Shown here: one piece after another, positions 1 through 10,018 of the stretch
Layout of the letters: each line of letters starts with the position of its first letter
Numbering within the stretch: the first letter of the stretch is position 1
NCBI GenBank assembly: GCA_964535735.1
Contig: CAZHTM010000008.1
Coordinates: forward strand, 14,056-78,055
Direction: 5' to 3'
From: J089 sp964535735
GTDB taxonomy: Bacteria; Fidelibacterota; Marinisomatia; Marinisomatales; J089
DNA length: 64,000 nt
Position numbers and translations under genes: made by a program
The notes under the pieces: model-generated
Databases searched by the model: none
What the model saw: only the letters and a program-made list of their open reading frames with translations
Told to the model about the DNA's origin: nothing

Positions 1-710
1 AGGATATGATTTTCAACCGGTTGAATAAGGATAATATTTTCGCATTTCAAAATGGATTCAGTCGTCAGATGACCGCGTTTGACGTTACGTTGGACTTCCT
101 TCTGAAAGAAAATAAAGCAGAAATCCTGGCTGATTCAAAATTGGTCACGCTCAATGGCCGGGAAGCCTCCATTAAGATGCTGGATATTGTGCCCTACATT
201 CTCAGTTCTGGTGGCGTTGGCGGGCAGGTTCAGGTTCAACGGGAGGAAGTGGGTATCAAGCTCACTATTTTACCCACGGTGAATACCGATGGTTACATTA
301 CGGTCAAAGTGGAACCGGAAGTCAGCTCAATTTTTGAGTTTATTGGTCCTGATAAAAATATTCCCCGGGTGAAAAGCCGGCGAAGTGAAACAACCATTCG
401 TGTACAAGATGGAGAATCCATCGTTATCGGGGGTTTAATTGCCCGGGATCGGAAAGTCACAGAATATAAAGTACCGATTCTCAATAAACTGCCATGGATT
501 GGAAAAAAACTATTCACGAGTAGAGATGTGCTGGATAAAAAAACAGATTTAATTATTCAGATTACGCCATCCATCGTAAAGGATAATTATACCCATCTTG
601 GAAAGACCAAGGAGATGGAGGAATTTGAGAATAGCCTGAAGACGACCTTGCGGGGTGAACCGGCCGAAACGGATTCACTCCAGGCAGGGGAGGAGAGTAC
701 CGATGAGTAA
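1..710 (+). CDS. Secretin (PilQ/GspD-type) C-terminal part, 5' truncated by window edge
   Basis: This is the C-terminal part of a type II/IV secretin, the multimeric outer-membrane pore used by type IV pili or type II secretion. The frame is open to the left edge, so the ATG at 6 is internal and the gene starts upstream. Visible family features are a VPY segment, an invariant glycine-rich stretch, the beta-strand run with DGYITVKVEPEVSSI, and the closing signature VQDGESIVIGGLI followed by P-x-L-x-x-L-P-W-I-G-K-x-L-F. An acidic low-complexity tail follows the domain. The stop codon overlaps the start of the next gene (ATGAGTAA, 703-710), so the two are translationally coupled. pilB and pilC follow, which supports a pilus or type II-like assembly. 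PilQ and GspD cannot be separated without the N-terminal domains. Confidence 0.9.
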   Translation, partial: DMIFNRLNKDNIFAFQNGFSRQMTAFDVTLDFLLKENKAEILADSKLVTLNGREASIKMLDIVPYILSSGGVGGQVQVQREEVGIKLTILPTVNTDGYITVKVEPEVSSIFEFIGPDKNIPRVKSRRSETTIRVQDGESIVIGGLIARDRKVTEYKVPILNKLPWIGKKLFTSRDVLDKKTDLIIQITPSIVKDNYTHLGKTKEMEEFENSLKTTLRGEPAETDSLQAGEESTDE

Positions 711-3324
711 AATAAATTTATTTACCCGCCTTTTAATGTTAAGTGGTGGTCTATCTCTGGTTGTTTTGACCAGTTGTGATGATCGCGTACCACAAAGCAC
801 ATCGTCCAATTATGTTCTCTCTATAAAAACCAACGCTATTGCCTACGACACCAACGATAACGAGATAGTTGTTGGGGAAGATTTACTGGGTAACGCAACA
901 GTAACTCGGGTAACAACTACTTTATTGGACAATAATGGAAGCCCGGTGTCAGGTAAAGTTATCCAATTTTCCGCTCAATTAAATGGAAATGCCGTCGGAT
1001 CTTTTAATCCCACCGAAACAGCAACCAATAACGATGGTTTGGCCGTTTCATATTTTTCCGATGATGGACATGCTGGGGACATTATCTTAAAGGCCAGTTT
1101 GGACTCCGAAATCCAAGACACAAAAGTCATAAGTGTCGTTGATACCAGCGCTACGGCCGTATGGCCCTATTATCTAAATGTATCGGCTAGCAATTCTACA
1201 ATTCAGGTGGACAATGGACAGACCTGGGCCGACATAACGGCTTTAGTCACCAATCGACGCGGATTCCCCATTCAGGGATTGGAAATTTATTTCACGTTAA
1301 ATCCGCCGGATATTGGTGTTTTGGCTGCTGAAATAGTAGTCACCGATTCCGCCGGAAAAGCAAGGGTCCGATTTGAAGATACGGGCAATGTAGATAATGT
1401 AGGGACGGCCTCAATCCTGACTCAGTATTCCCATCCAATGTTTGGCGCGTTAACGGATTCTGTCCAGGTTTCCATAGCCAGTCCGGTTAATTATTCTCTG
1501 ACGGTCAATTCCATTCCAGTGGCGATTGATTTATCCAGCAATGATCGGATTAATGTAGGTGAAGATGTTGCGGGACCCAATGCGTACACACTGGTAGTGG
1601 CCAGTTTGAAAGATCAAAATGGAAATCCGGTTGGGGGCCAGCTACTTAGTTTCAGCGCTTCTGTACTGGGTGCTTCAAGCGGAAGTTTTGATATTTACAG
1701 TGTGTCCACAAATACGGAGGGATTGGCGTCGGTCCTTTACGAGGATAATGGTGCCGCGGTAGATAATCCTGGAACGCCGACTTACGAAGGTGTGATTGCA
1801 ACCGCCCGGCTGAATAACGATATTCAGGCGTCTACCAAATTCAACGTCTATGCCGGTGAAACCGATGTGTGGCCTTATCGCATTATTCTCAGCACGGATA
1901 CGGACGTTATTCAACTGGATAACGGCGCCACTAAAGCGCAGGTGACTGTTCGTGTTTTAAATCGCGCCAACCGGCCATTGCCTAACCTTGAGATTGCGTT
2001 TGACGCCAGTCTGGGCTTTATCACTGAAAGCGCTATTACCGACTCCACGGGATCGATTACTACTGATTTCACCGATTTGGGGAACCCTGAAGATGTGGGT
2101 GTTTCCACAATCACCGTGTCCTACGATCATCCTAGTTATGGCAGCGTAGCCGATTCTTTGTTTATCAGTATTGAAGACCAGTCCTTCAGCGGGACACCGG
2201 CGTACATCGAAATTCCACCGTCCAATCCCAATCGTATTATGGTTGTTGGCGGCGGCGGCCGGGAATCAACGACCATTAAAGCGGAAGTGTACGATGAAAA
2301 TGGCGTTTTGGTGGATTCTCCCACGCTAGTGACCTTTACCCTGGGACCTTCTGTACCTGATGGGGCCAATTTGAATAATGCCGGTTTATCGGATACGGCC
2401 TATACAGTGAACGGCGTCGCTTCCGTGTCCTTGAACAGTGGAACCCGCCCGGGACCGATTCGGGTCACGGCCTCCGTGCAATTATCGGATGGCAGTACGA
2501 TTACCGCTACCCGGGATAATCAGGCCATTATAGTGACCGGTCCGGCGCAATATATTTTCCCGGATGTCGATTATACATCCAATGAACCGATCGGCGGCGG
2601 GATGTATCGTATGGAAGTGGCCGCTTTAGTCTATGACCTTTGGTATAATCCTGTAGCTGACACGACCCACGTTTATTGGACGATGGAGCCTTCTGCTTCA
2701 GACGCCGACGGGATATTGGATGCCTTTGTGGAAGGCGTAAGCTTTACCGGCAATGAAAACCTGAGCGGACAGACTTATCCAGGAGTATCTTATTCTACTG
2801 TGATTTATCCCAGCCGGGATATATTCAGTGTCGCCAAACTGACGGCCCTCTGTTTTGGCGGTGATTTGAATGGTGATGGGGTGTTTGGAGATTCAGTATA
2901 TGCTTCCGTGGAAAATGATGTGGTGATGCCTTTCTTCCCGGGTAATCTGATGGTGACCGTAACGCCATCGTTCTGGGATTTCACTACCATGAGTCCCAAT
3001 CCTAGTGCTCCGATTCCTGCTCCAATCCAAATCACAGCGACGCTCACAGATTATTATAATAACCCGGTGGAAAATGGCCATCTGCTTTTTGCCGCCACAG
3101 GAGCCAGTGATTTGCAACCCTCGAATATTATGATCACGGATGCCAATGGTCAGGCCACAGTGATCGGGACTTTTGATCCAGGGATTTGCATTCCTCAGCC
3201 CAATACAGATCCTCAGCTTTATGAGGATTTCACAGCCACGGTGATGGTTACGTTGATTGATCCTATTATGATCTCCAGCGAACCGGTGGAAATCCTGTTT
3301 ATTCGCAGTCCCATTATTCCGTAA
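703..3324 (+). CDS. Large surface lipoprotein with tandem bacterial Ig-like (Big_1/invasin-type) repeats
   Basis: I chose ATG 703 because it gives a lipoprotein signal peptide (Arg at 9, hydrophobic core, lipobox LTSC with Cys25) and overlaps the secretin stop by 8 nt; an in-frame start at 655 would bury the signal. The 873-residue product is almost entirely beta-rich Ig-like domains. The pattern of NGNPVxGxxxxFSA followed by TNxxGLAxVxYxDxG is typical of Big_1 (invasin/intimin) modules. A two-domain unit is duplicated: NYVL near residue 36 matches NYSL near 263, and the VWPYY near 153 matches VWPYR near 389. Later domains diverge. It sits between secretin and pilB, so an adhesin or structural partner displayed with the pilus or secretion machine is plausible. 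No enzymatic motif is visible. Confidence 0.85.
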   Translation: MSKINLFTRLLMLSGGLSLVVLTSCDDRVPQSTSSNYVLSIKTNAIAYDTNDNEIVVGEDLLGNATVTRVTTTLLDNNGSPVSGKVIQFSAQLNGNAVGSFNPTETATNNDGLAVSYFSDDGHAGDIILKASLDSEIQDTKVISVVDTSATAVWPYYLNVSASNSTIQVDNGQTWADITALVTNRRGFPIQGLEIYFTLNPPDIGVLAAEIVVTDSAGKARVRFEDTGNVDNVGTASILTQYSHPMFGALTDSVQVSIASPVNYSLTVNSIPVAIDLSSNDRINVGEDVAGPNAYTLVVASLKDQNGNPVGGQLLSFSASVLGASSGSFDIYSVSTNTEGLASVLYEDNGAAVDNPGTPTYEGVIATARLNNDIQASTKFNVYAGETDVWPYRIILSTDTDVIQLDNGATKAQVTVRVLNRANRPLPNLEIAFDASLGFITESAITDSTGSITTDFTDLGNPEDVGVSTITVSYDHPSYGSVADSLFISIEDQSFSGTPAYIEIPPSNPNRIMVVGGGGRESTTIKAEVYDENGVLVDSPTLVTFTLGPSVPDGANLNNAGLSDTAYTVNGVASVSLNSGTRPGPIRVTASVQLSDGSTITATRDNQAIIVTGPAQYIFPDVDYTSNEPIGGGMYRMEVAALVYDLWYNPVADTTHVYWTMEPSASDADGILDAFVEGVSFTGNENLSGQTYPGVSYSTVIYPSRDIFSVAKLTALCFGGDLNGDGVFGDSVYASVENDVVMPFFPGNLMVTVTPSFWDFTTMSPNPSAPIPAPIQITATLTDYYNNPVENGHLLFAATGASDLQPSNIMITDANGQATVIGTFDPGICIPQPNTDPQLYEDFTATVMVTLIDPIMISSEPVEILFIRSPIIP

Positions 3325-3338
3325 CTCAAGGATCGTTG

Positions 3339-5063
3339 ATGGAAAAACAATTCAATCCGCAGTTTTCAAGACTAGGCGAAATTCTCGTCTATCATGAGAA
3401 AATTTCTGAGAGTCAATTAAATACGGCACTGGCCACCCAAAAGCAGAGCAAAGAAAAATTGGGTGAAATCCTCATCGCTCAGGGGGTTATCACGGAGGAT
3501 GATCTAGTTCATGCTTATTCGGCCCAATTAGGGTATCACGCCGTCAAGGAAGATGATTTGTTTACCGCCGAAGCGTCGGTGGTCCAAATGATACCGGAGG
3601 ACTTTGCGCGGCAGTATATGGTGCTGGGCTTGAGAAAATCCGATTCCACAATATCGGTAGCTATGGAAGACCCGGAGGACCTGGTGGCCATTGATTCCTT
3701 GAAACGGCTAACGGGATTGAATCCGGAAGTCAATGTGGCGGGACCTTCAGCGCTCTTGCGCGCCATGGATCAGATTTATGGTAGGATCAAACAGACTGGA
3801 GAGGTGGAAGAAGCACTTCAGGGACTTACCGTCATTACCGGTGATGAAGACGATCGTGAGGAAGTGGATCTTTCGCCGGAAAGCGCATCCTCTGATGACG
3901 CACCGATTGTCAAACTGGTTAATCTGATTCTGCAAGAAGCCATAAAAGAGCGCGCCACGGATATTCACATTGAACCACAGCAAAAACATATTGTTGTGCG
4001 GATACGAATTGACGGTGTTCTCCAGACCATAATGTCGCCACCAATTTCGTCCTTAAATGGCCTTACAACCCGTATTAAGATATTATCTAATTTGAATATC
4101 GCGGAACGCCGCCTGCCTCAGGATGGTCGTTTCACCATCAAAAGTATTAATCGTGAAATCGACGTTCGAGTATCCATTTTGCCTACGGTATTTGGTGAAA
4201 AAATCGTGATGCGGTTATTGGATAAGACGGGCTTTGATTTTAATCTGAAATCACTGGGATTTGAAGATGATATGTACCGCATCTTTAAACGGGTGATATC
4301 TCAGCCCTATGGGATGGTAGTGGTTTCCGGTCCTACGGGATCAGGAAAATCCACATCGCTCTATGCGGCAATGAAAGAGATTAAAAGTGAGGCTATCAAT
4401 ATTTCTACCGTGGAAGACCCGGTTGAATACCAGTTGGATGGAATTAATCAGGTTCAGGTGTTTGATGATATTGGATTGACATTCGGAGCAACGCTCCGTT
4501 CTATTCTTCGTCAGGACCCGGATGTCCTGCTAATCGGTGAAATCCGCGATGAGGAAACAGCCGATATTGCGGTAAAATTTTCTCTCACAGGCCATCTGGT
4601 ATTCACCACTGTGCACGCCAATGATGCGTCATCGACAATTACTCGTTTACTGGACATTGGTATCAAACCATTTTTAGTAGGGTCCTGCTTAAATCTGGTG
4701 ATGGCCCAGCGATTGGTGCGGACAATATGTCCTCATTGCAAAGAAGATTACGAACCGACCCAGGAAGAACTGGATTTATTTAATCTGGATATATCTCAAC
4801 TTAAGGACGGTAAACTTTATCGGGGAAGAGGATGTTCCCATTGCAGACGGACTGGGTATTTGGGCCGAACGGGTATATTCGAAATGATTCTCATGACACG
4901 CAAAATCCGGGCGTTAGTTTTTGATAATGCCAACGAGGATGCGATTCGGGCTGAAGCGATGAACAGTGGCATGACGACCTTAAGGGAAAGTGGCATTCGC
5001 AAAGTACTAAACGGCGTGACCACCATCGAAGAAATTACACGGTCAACGGTGGAGGACTTCTAG
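3339..5063 (+). CDS. pilB: Type IV pilus / type II secretion assembly ATPase (PilB/GspE)
   Basis: A hexameric cytoplasmic ATPase that drives pilin polymerisation. The N-terminal 150 residues form a MshEN-type domain (LGEILxxxGxIxExxL). Walker A is GPTGSGKST at about residues 331-339. An Asp box and Walker B (LLIGEIRDEETADIA) follow, then the HANDASS motif and a zinc-binding tetracysteine site (C464, C467, C499, C502). Length (574 aa) matches the family. A TTG at 3336 is possible, but ATG 3339 has better spacing from AAGGA at 3328-3332. The gene ends in TAGTG, overlapping pilC by one base. GspE of a type II system is the alternative, since the motifs do not distinguish them. Confidence 0.95.
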   Translation: MEKQFNPQFSRLGEILVYHEKISESQLNTALATQKQSKEKLGEILIAQGVITEDDLVHAYSAQLGYHAVKEDDLFTAEASVVQMIPEDFARQYMVLGLRKSDSTISVAMEDPEDLVAIDSLKRLTGLNPEVNVAGPSALLRAMDQIYGRIKQTGEVEEALQGLTVITGDEDDREEVDLSPESASSDDAPIVKLVNLILQEAIKERATDIHIEPQQKHIVVRIRIDGVLQTIMSPPISSLNGLTTRIKILSNLNIAERRLPQDGRFTIKSINREIDVRVSILPTVFGEKIVMRLLDKTGFDFNLKSLGFEDDMYRIFKRVISQPYGMVVVSGPTGSGKSTSLYAAMKEIKSEAINISTVEDPVEYQLDGINQVQVFDDIGLTFGATLRSILRQDPDVLLIGEIRDEETADIAVKFSLTGHLVFTTVHANDASSTITRLLDIGIKPFLVGSCLNLVMAQRLVRTICPHCKEDYEPTQEELDLFNLDISQLKDGKLYRGRGCSHCRRTGYLGRTGIFEMILMTRKIRALVFDNANEDAIRAEAMNSGMTTLRESGIRKVLNGVTTIEEITRSTVEDF

Positions 5064-6310
5064 TGGCCACCTACGCTTACCTAACCAAGGATGCTAATGG
5101 GAACCGACATGAGGGTGAAATCCGCGCCGATTCGGTGGATATAGCGGCTCAAAAACTGTCACAGAATAATCAAATTATCATTAGCCTGAAAGAAGTAGAT
5201 ACCACTTTCGATTTTCTGGGACCGTTTATTGATGAAGTCAGTTTATCGGTTGAGAAAATTCGGAACCGGATTCCTCTCAGCAATATTGTTTTTTTTACAC
5301 GACAACTTTCGACCATGTTCAGCGCTGGTTTGACCCTGGAACGAGCGATCAAAGCGCTGGCTCAGGAAGAAAAACATCCCAAGCTGAAAAAAGTTTTGAC
5401 GCAGGTCGGCGATAATATTCGTAAAGGGATGTCCTTATCCCAAGCTCTAGAACGACATCCCGGAGTATTTAATACCCTTTACATTGCCTTGACTAAAGCA
5501 GGGGAAGTCAGTGGTAATCTCGATAAAATCCTAGAGGACTTGGCGACCTATCTGGAAAATTTGGAGGATACTCGTCGTAAAGTAAAATCAGCGATGACGT
5601 ATCCGGTCTTTATGGTCTTTTTTCTAACGGGGATGTTATCTGCTATGTTTTTATGGATTATTCCCAAATTTTCTGCTGTTTACGCACAATTAGGTGCTGA
5701 CTTACCCACGGCCACCCAGATGCTAGTCGGGTACAGTCAGTGGATGAGTATGCATGCGGGTAAAATATTTCTTACTTTCGTCAGCATTGTCATAGCGATT
5801 TGGCTAGTTTCCAAAACCCGTCGAGGAGGGTATTTAATCGATTCGATAAAAATAAATTTCCCTATTTTTGGAAATCTTATTGTTCAGTCGATTTTAAATA
5901 AGTTCGCCAAAACACTAGGGATTTTGTTGGGCGCCGGAGTTTCTGTTTTGGAATCCATGAATTTGTTGAAAAAAGTGGTCCAAAACCGAGTGTATGAAAA
6001 ATCTATCGAAGAAGCCGCGGACTATATCCGCGACGGATTTAATATCAGTACCGCACTTCGACGGACCGAAGTATTTCCTTCCATTTTACTTCAGTTGACG
6101 ACCACCGGTGAAGAAACAGGGGAACTGGATAAGCTATTGGATCATGCGGCAGATTATTATTACAAACAAGTCAACTCCTTGGTGGATCGCATGACGACTT
6201 TAATAGAACCCCTGCTCATATTAGCAGTGGGGGCCGTGATAGCTGTCATGGTTGTGATTACCTACCTGCCGGTATTTTCTTTGGGCCGTGCGCTACAATC
6301 CGGCTTATAG
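5063..6310 (+). CDS. pilC: Inner-membrane platform protein PilC/GspF
   Basis: The polytopic inner-membrane platform on which the PilB/GspE ATPase acts. The start is GTG 5063, preceded by GGAGG at 5051-5055 and overlapping the pilB stop. Two copies of the T2SSF domain are visible: one around residues 75-200, beginning IVFFTRQLSTMFSAGLTL, and a second beginning ILNKFAKTLGILLGAGVSV. Each carries the typical G-(E/D)-x-SGxLdxxL pattern (AGEVSGNLDKIL, TGEETGELDKLL). Hydrophobic membrane segments follow each domain, the last at the C-terminus (ILAVGAVIAVMVVITYLPVF). Length of 415 aa is normal. No pilin gene follows, so the pilin must be encoded elsewhere. Confidence 0.95.
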   Translation: MATYAYLTKDANGNRHEGEIRADSVDIAAQKLSQNNQIIISLKEVDTTFDFLGPFIDEVSLSVEKIRNRIPLSNIVFFTRQLSTMFSAGLTLERAIKALAQEEKHPKLKKVLTQVGDNIRKGMSLSQALERHPGVFNTLYIALTKAGEVSGNLDKILEDLATYLENLEDTRRKVKSAMTYPVFMVFFLTGMLSAMFLWIIPKFSAVYAQLGADLPTATQMLVGYSQWMSMHAGKIFLTFVSIVIAIWLVSKTRRGGYLIDSIKINFPIFGNLIVQSILNKFAKTLGILLGAGVSVLESMNLLKKVVQNRVYEKSIEEAADYIRDGFNISTALRRTEVFPSILLQLTTTGEETGELDKLLDHAADYYYKQVNSLVDRMTTLIEPLLILAVGAVIAVMVVITYLPVFSLGRALQSGL

Positions 6311-6407
6311 CAAATTACCGGAGTAGTTTTGCACCAATTTTTCGTACCCGAAAAGAATAAATTACAGTAAGTTGGCTGCTTGATCATTATTCAAATAAGG
6401 CATAGGA

Positions 6408-9400
6408 ATGAATAAAAACCTCATCACATCATTACTGAACCGAGTCGTTATTACCGGTATGGTGTTATCACTTGGATTTGGTGGACAAATTGAAACCCAG
6501 AATTCCCTGATTCATGTCACCGGACTACGAACCCTTCATTTTGCTATGGAGACCGTGGACCAAATCCCGATAACTGAAAATGGAGTGGAATGGACCCGTC
6601 TGAGTCTTCCCGGTGGGGGGCTTAATTCACAACCAGGAGAACCGGAATTGCCCGCCGTCACATCCTGGATTGCCATCGATCCAACCCGACACTATACCCC
6701 CGAGATTACGCTGGGTGAGCCAGAGGTTTTGGAAAATATTCATTTACCCATTTATCAGGCGGAAGATGATCCCGAACATTTCACCAGTCCCCGAACCACG
6801 CAACCGGATCTGGTTACAGTATCAGAACCAGTGGTTATGAGGGATCTTGTTATGGTGCAGGTAACGATCACACCTTTCAGGTATCATCCGGAGGAGGCTA
6901 CCGTAGACGTTTATCATTCAATCGATGTGGAATTAGTGGATGATGGACCTTCTGATCTCAATACCGTTACTCCACCGCAGTTATCAAAAGCCTTTGAGCC
7001 TCTTTATGCTTCTCTTGTAGCTAATTTTGATCGGGATGCATTTTCGGATGATTATCAGCAACCGTCCATCCTTTACATCCTACCCAGTAATTTTTCTTCG
7101 GTATTGCCGGTTATTGAACCCCTCTTTGAATGGCGGAAACGATCTGGATTTGTTGTAGACTATGCGTCAGTGAGTGAAATCGGCACCTCGAATACATCTA
7201 TCAAAAATTATATCCAAAACGCCTATCTTAATGGAGAAAATCCCCCTGAATTTGTCGTCCTGGTGGGGGATGCCGCCGGAAGTTTTTCCGTGGCTACCTT
7301 TCACGAGACCTGGAGCTGGTACAATGGGGAAGGAGATCAGCCTTATGCAGAGCTAGTGGGTACGGACCATTTCCCAGAGGTGTTTATTGGCCGATTATCG
7401 TTTTCATCTGTTACAGAATTGGCGACGATTGTGAATAAAACCATCCAGTATGAATCAAATCCATATATGATCGGTGAAGATTGGTTCAGTCGGGCTTTGT
7501 TGGTTGGTGATCCTGCTTCTTCAGGAATTTCTACGATTATCACAAACGAATACATTAAAGAACGGATGGAATTTCATGGAGGGTCGGATATCCGTACAGT
7601 GTATTCCGCGCCCTTTGCTTCTCAAATGGTCTCTAACTTAAACGATGGTGTTGGCTATTTTAATTACCGTGGTTGGCTGGGGGTCAGCGGATTCGGTGCC
7701 AGCGATATAAATTCACTCACCAATGGCTTTATGCTTCCCTTTGCCACACCCATTACTTGTGGGACCGGCACATTTGGTTCCAGTTACTCGGTAGCGTTAA
7801 CGGAAGCCCTGATCCGCGCTGGAACACCCTCACAACCGAAAGGTGCCGTTTGTGCGATTGGAACCGCCACTACGGGTACCCATACGCAATTTAATAATGC
7901 GGTTGATATGGGGATTTATTACGGTCTTTTTGATGAAGGAATCAACTTTGCCGGAGCGGCTTTAGCCCGCGGAAAATTGAATTTGGCTCAGGATTATCCT
8001 GCTAATCCCGAAAATTATGTGGATATTTTTACCCATTGGAATAATCTTATGGGAGATCCGGCCCTTCGGGTTTGGAAACGGTTTCCACAGACGATGACCG
8101 TGGACCATTCTTTTGGAATCTCTTTGGGAACCAACTACTTTGATATTGCAGTACTGGACCAGCACGGCGTTATTGAAGGAGCGTTTGTCACTCTTTGGAA
8201 GGATGACGATAATTCATTGTTCAAATCGGCTTACACTGATGAGAATGGACGTGCCACCATTCCCTTGGATTCCGTAACGGTTGGGAATGTTTTAGTTACG
8301 GTCGTCAAACAGGATTACAAACCCTATCAGGGAAGTTTCTCGGTCGTTGCTCTGGATAAGAACGTCAATATTTTGGCCGACGCGGTTGTGATTGATGATG
8401 ATTCCACTGGACTGAGTTTCGGGAATGGGGACGGCATCATCAATGGGGGTGAGCAGGTAGAAATCCATGTTCCCTTTAAAAACTATGGTGTTTTAGCGGA
8501 TACTGGATTGGTAGCGATCCTCACAAGTACCTCTAGCCAGATCTCGATTATCATTGATACCGTGGAAATAGGAATTCTGGATTCCGGTGCTGTTGGATTT
8601 TCAGGATTACCGTTTGTAGTATCGGCTAATCCCGGCTTAGATGAAGGCACGCCGTTAGGATTACGAGTTGAGATTAACGATCAGGATGGAAACTCATGGA
8701 GCGGAGATTTACGGCTGGAAGCTGCCGGAAGCCAATTGGAATTATATGAGTTGACGGTTGTGGACTTCAGCAATCATGTATTGGATCCCGGCGAAACCGT
8801 GGGATTGCAGGTAACCCTGTTTAACCATGGGAGTGTCCCCGCGACCGGTGTAAACGGTGTGCTTATGTGTTCATCTCCCTCAATTAATATTAATGTTGAA
8901 AACAGTACTTGGAATGACTTAGGTCCCAATGAACTTGTGAATAATTCTGGTAATATTTTCTCCCTTACTGCCGATGATGATATTTTGCCAGGGTCAAAAT
9001 TTCCCTGTTTTTTAGTAGTGACCACCGGAGAAGGGAATTATCATTCTTTCTATTTTGAGTTGACCGTTGGAATACCAACAGAAGGTGATCCGTTGGGGCC
9101 TGATGAATATGGATATTATATCTACGACAGTGGCGACCAGATGTACAATAGTGTTCCCAATTATGACTGGATAGAAATTGACAATCGTCTTGGCGGTCCG
9201 GGTGAGGACATTATCCTCACAGATACAGGAAATAATCAGGATGATATTAAAGTGCTTTCACTCCCGTTTCCCTTTACGTTCTATGGAACGGAGTATGACT
9301 TGATTACCGTCAGTTCAAACGGGTGGATTGCCATGGGAGAGACCACGTTGAAATCTTTCCGCAACTATCCACTGCCCGGTGCGGGCGGACCCAGTCCCAT

Positions 9401-9980
9401 GATTGCCGCATTTTGGGATGACCTTACCACCAGCAATGGGGGCAAGATTTTCAGCTATTGGGACCAGACCAATCATATATTCATTATAGAGTGGTCAGGG
9501 ATGCGTACCTATCAACAGAGCAGTGTTGAGGATTTTCAGGTTATTTTACGCGATCCTAGTTATTTCCTTACCCCAACTGGAGACGGTGAAATCCTGATCC
9601 AGTACAAGACGTTTAATAATACATCTTACAATACGGGTAGCGCGACGACACATGGGAATTACTGTACTGTCGGTATTGAAGATCCTTCGGCATTGATTGG
9701 ACTTCAATATACGTTTAATAACGAATATCCGGCGGCAGCAATGCCATTATCAAATGAAACTGCACTATTGATAACCACGCGGGGAGGTTCTGTTCGGGTA
9801 TATGGCGATGTTAATCAGGACGGTGAATTGAATGTTTTTGACTTGTTGTTATTGGCCAATTATCTGGATGACGGTGATCCCAGCTATTTGAGTCCCTTTA
9901 TGGCGGATATCAATAGTGATGGACAGGTGGATTTAATTGACCTGATCGTCATGTTCCAAACCATTCTGAATGAGCAATAA
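6408..9980 (+). CDS. Secreted gingipain-family (peptidase C25) protein with C-terminal dockerin-like module
   Basis: A 1190-aa exported protein with an N-terminal signal segment, a C25 propeptide-like region to about residue 200, and a C25 caspase-like domain about 215-550. The Cys-site region reads TPITCGTGTFG with Cys451. The segment that in gingipains carries the catalytic His (NYxGHG) reads NYRGW at 419-423, so that His is not in its usual place. Ig-like or CARDB-like beta domains follow, then a beta-sandwich module about 900-1120 that is also present in the C25 protein at 21118. The last 60 residues hold two DxNxDGxxxxxD loops (GDVNQDGELNVFDLL, ADINSDGQVDLIDLI), the calcium-loop arrangement of type I dockerins. 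No T9SS tail is present. Whether it is proteolytically active is uncertain. Confidence 0.85.
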   Translation: MNKNLITSLLNRVVITGMVLSLGFGGQIETQNSLIHVTGLRTLHFAMETVDQIPITENGVEWTRLSLPGGGLNSQPGEPELPAVTSWIAIDPTRHYTPEITLGEPEVLENIHLPIYQAEDDPEHFTSPRTTQPDLVTVSEPVVMRDLVMVQVTITPFRYHPEEATVDVYHSIDVELVDDGPSDLNTVTPPQLSKAFEPLYASLVANFDRDAFSDDYQQPSILYILPSNFSSVLPVIEPLFEWRKRSGFVVDYASVSEIGTSNTSIKNYIQNAYLNGENPPEFVVLVGDAAGSFSVATFHETWSWYNGEGDQPYAELVGTDHFPEVFIGRLSFSSVTELATIVNKTIQYESNPYMIGEDWFSRALLVGDPASSGISTIITNEYIKERMEFHGGSDIRTVYSAPFASQMVSNLNDGVGYFNYRGWLGVSGFGASDINSLTNGFMLPFATPITCGTGTFGSSYSVALTEALIRAGTPSQPKGAVCAIGTATTGTHTQFNNAVDMGIYYGLFDEGINFAGAALARGKLNLAQDYPANPENYVDIFTHWNNLMGDPALRVWKRFPQTMTVDHSFGISLGTNYFDIAVLDQHGVIEGAFVTLWKDDDNSLFKSAYTDENGRATIPLDSVTVGNVLVTVVKQDYKPYQGSFSVVALDKNVNILADAVVIDDDSTGLSFGNGDGIINGGEQVEIHVPFKNYGVLADTGLVAILTSTSSQISIIIDTVEIGILDSGAVGFSGLPFVVSANPGLDEGTPLGLRVEINDQDGNSWSGDLRLEAAGSQLELYELTVVDFSNHVLDPGETVGLQVTLFNHGSVPATGVNGVLMCSSPSININVENSTWNDLGPNELVNNSGNIFSLTADDDILPGSKFPCFLVVTTGEGNYHSFYFELTVGIPTEGDPLGPDEYGYYIYDSGDQMYNSVPNYDWIEIDNRLGGPGEDIILTDTGNNQDDIKVLSLPFPFTFYGTEYDLITVSSNGWIAMGETTLKSFRNYPLPGAGGPSPMIAAFWDDLTTSNGGKIFSYWDQTNHIFIIEWSGMRTYQQSSVEDFQVILRDPSYFLTPTGDGEILIQYKTFNNTSYNTGSATTHGNYCTVGIEDPSALIGLQYTFNNEYPAAAMPLSNETALLITTRGGSVRVYGDVNQDGELNVFDLLLLANYLDDGDPSYLSPFMADINSDGQVDLIDLIVMFQTILNEQ

Positions 9981-10018
9981 CCTTTCTCATTCAGGGGAGA
10001 ATGACAGGAAACGGTTGA

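Noticed and set aside
6339..6354. Hairpin TTTTCG-TACC-CGAAAA in the gap after pilC
   Set aside because: AT-rich 6-bp stem with no following T-run; not enough to call a terminator.
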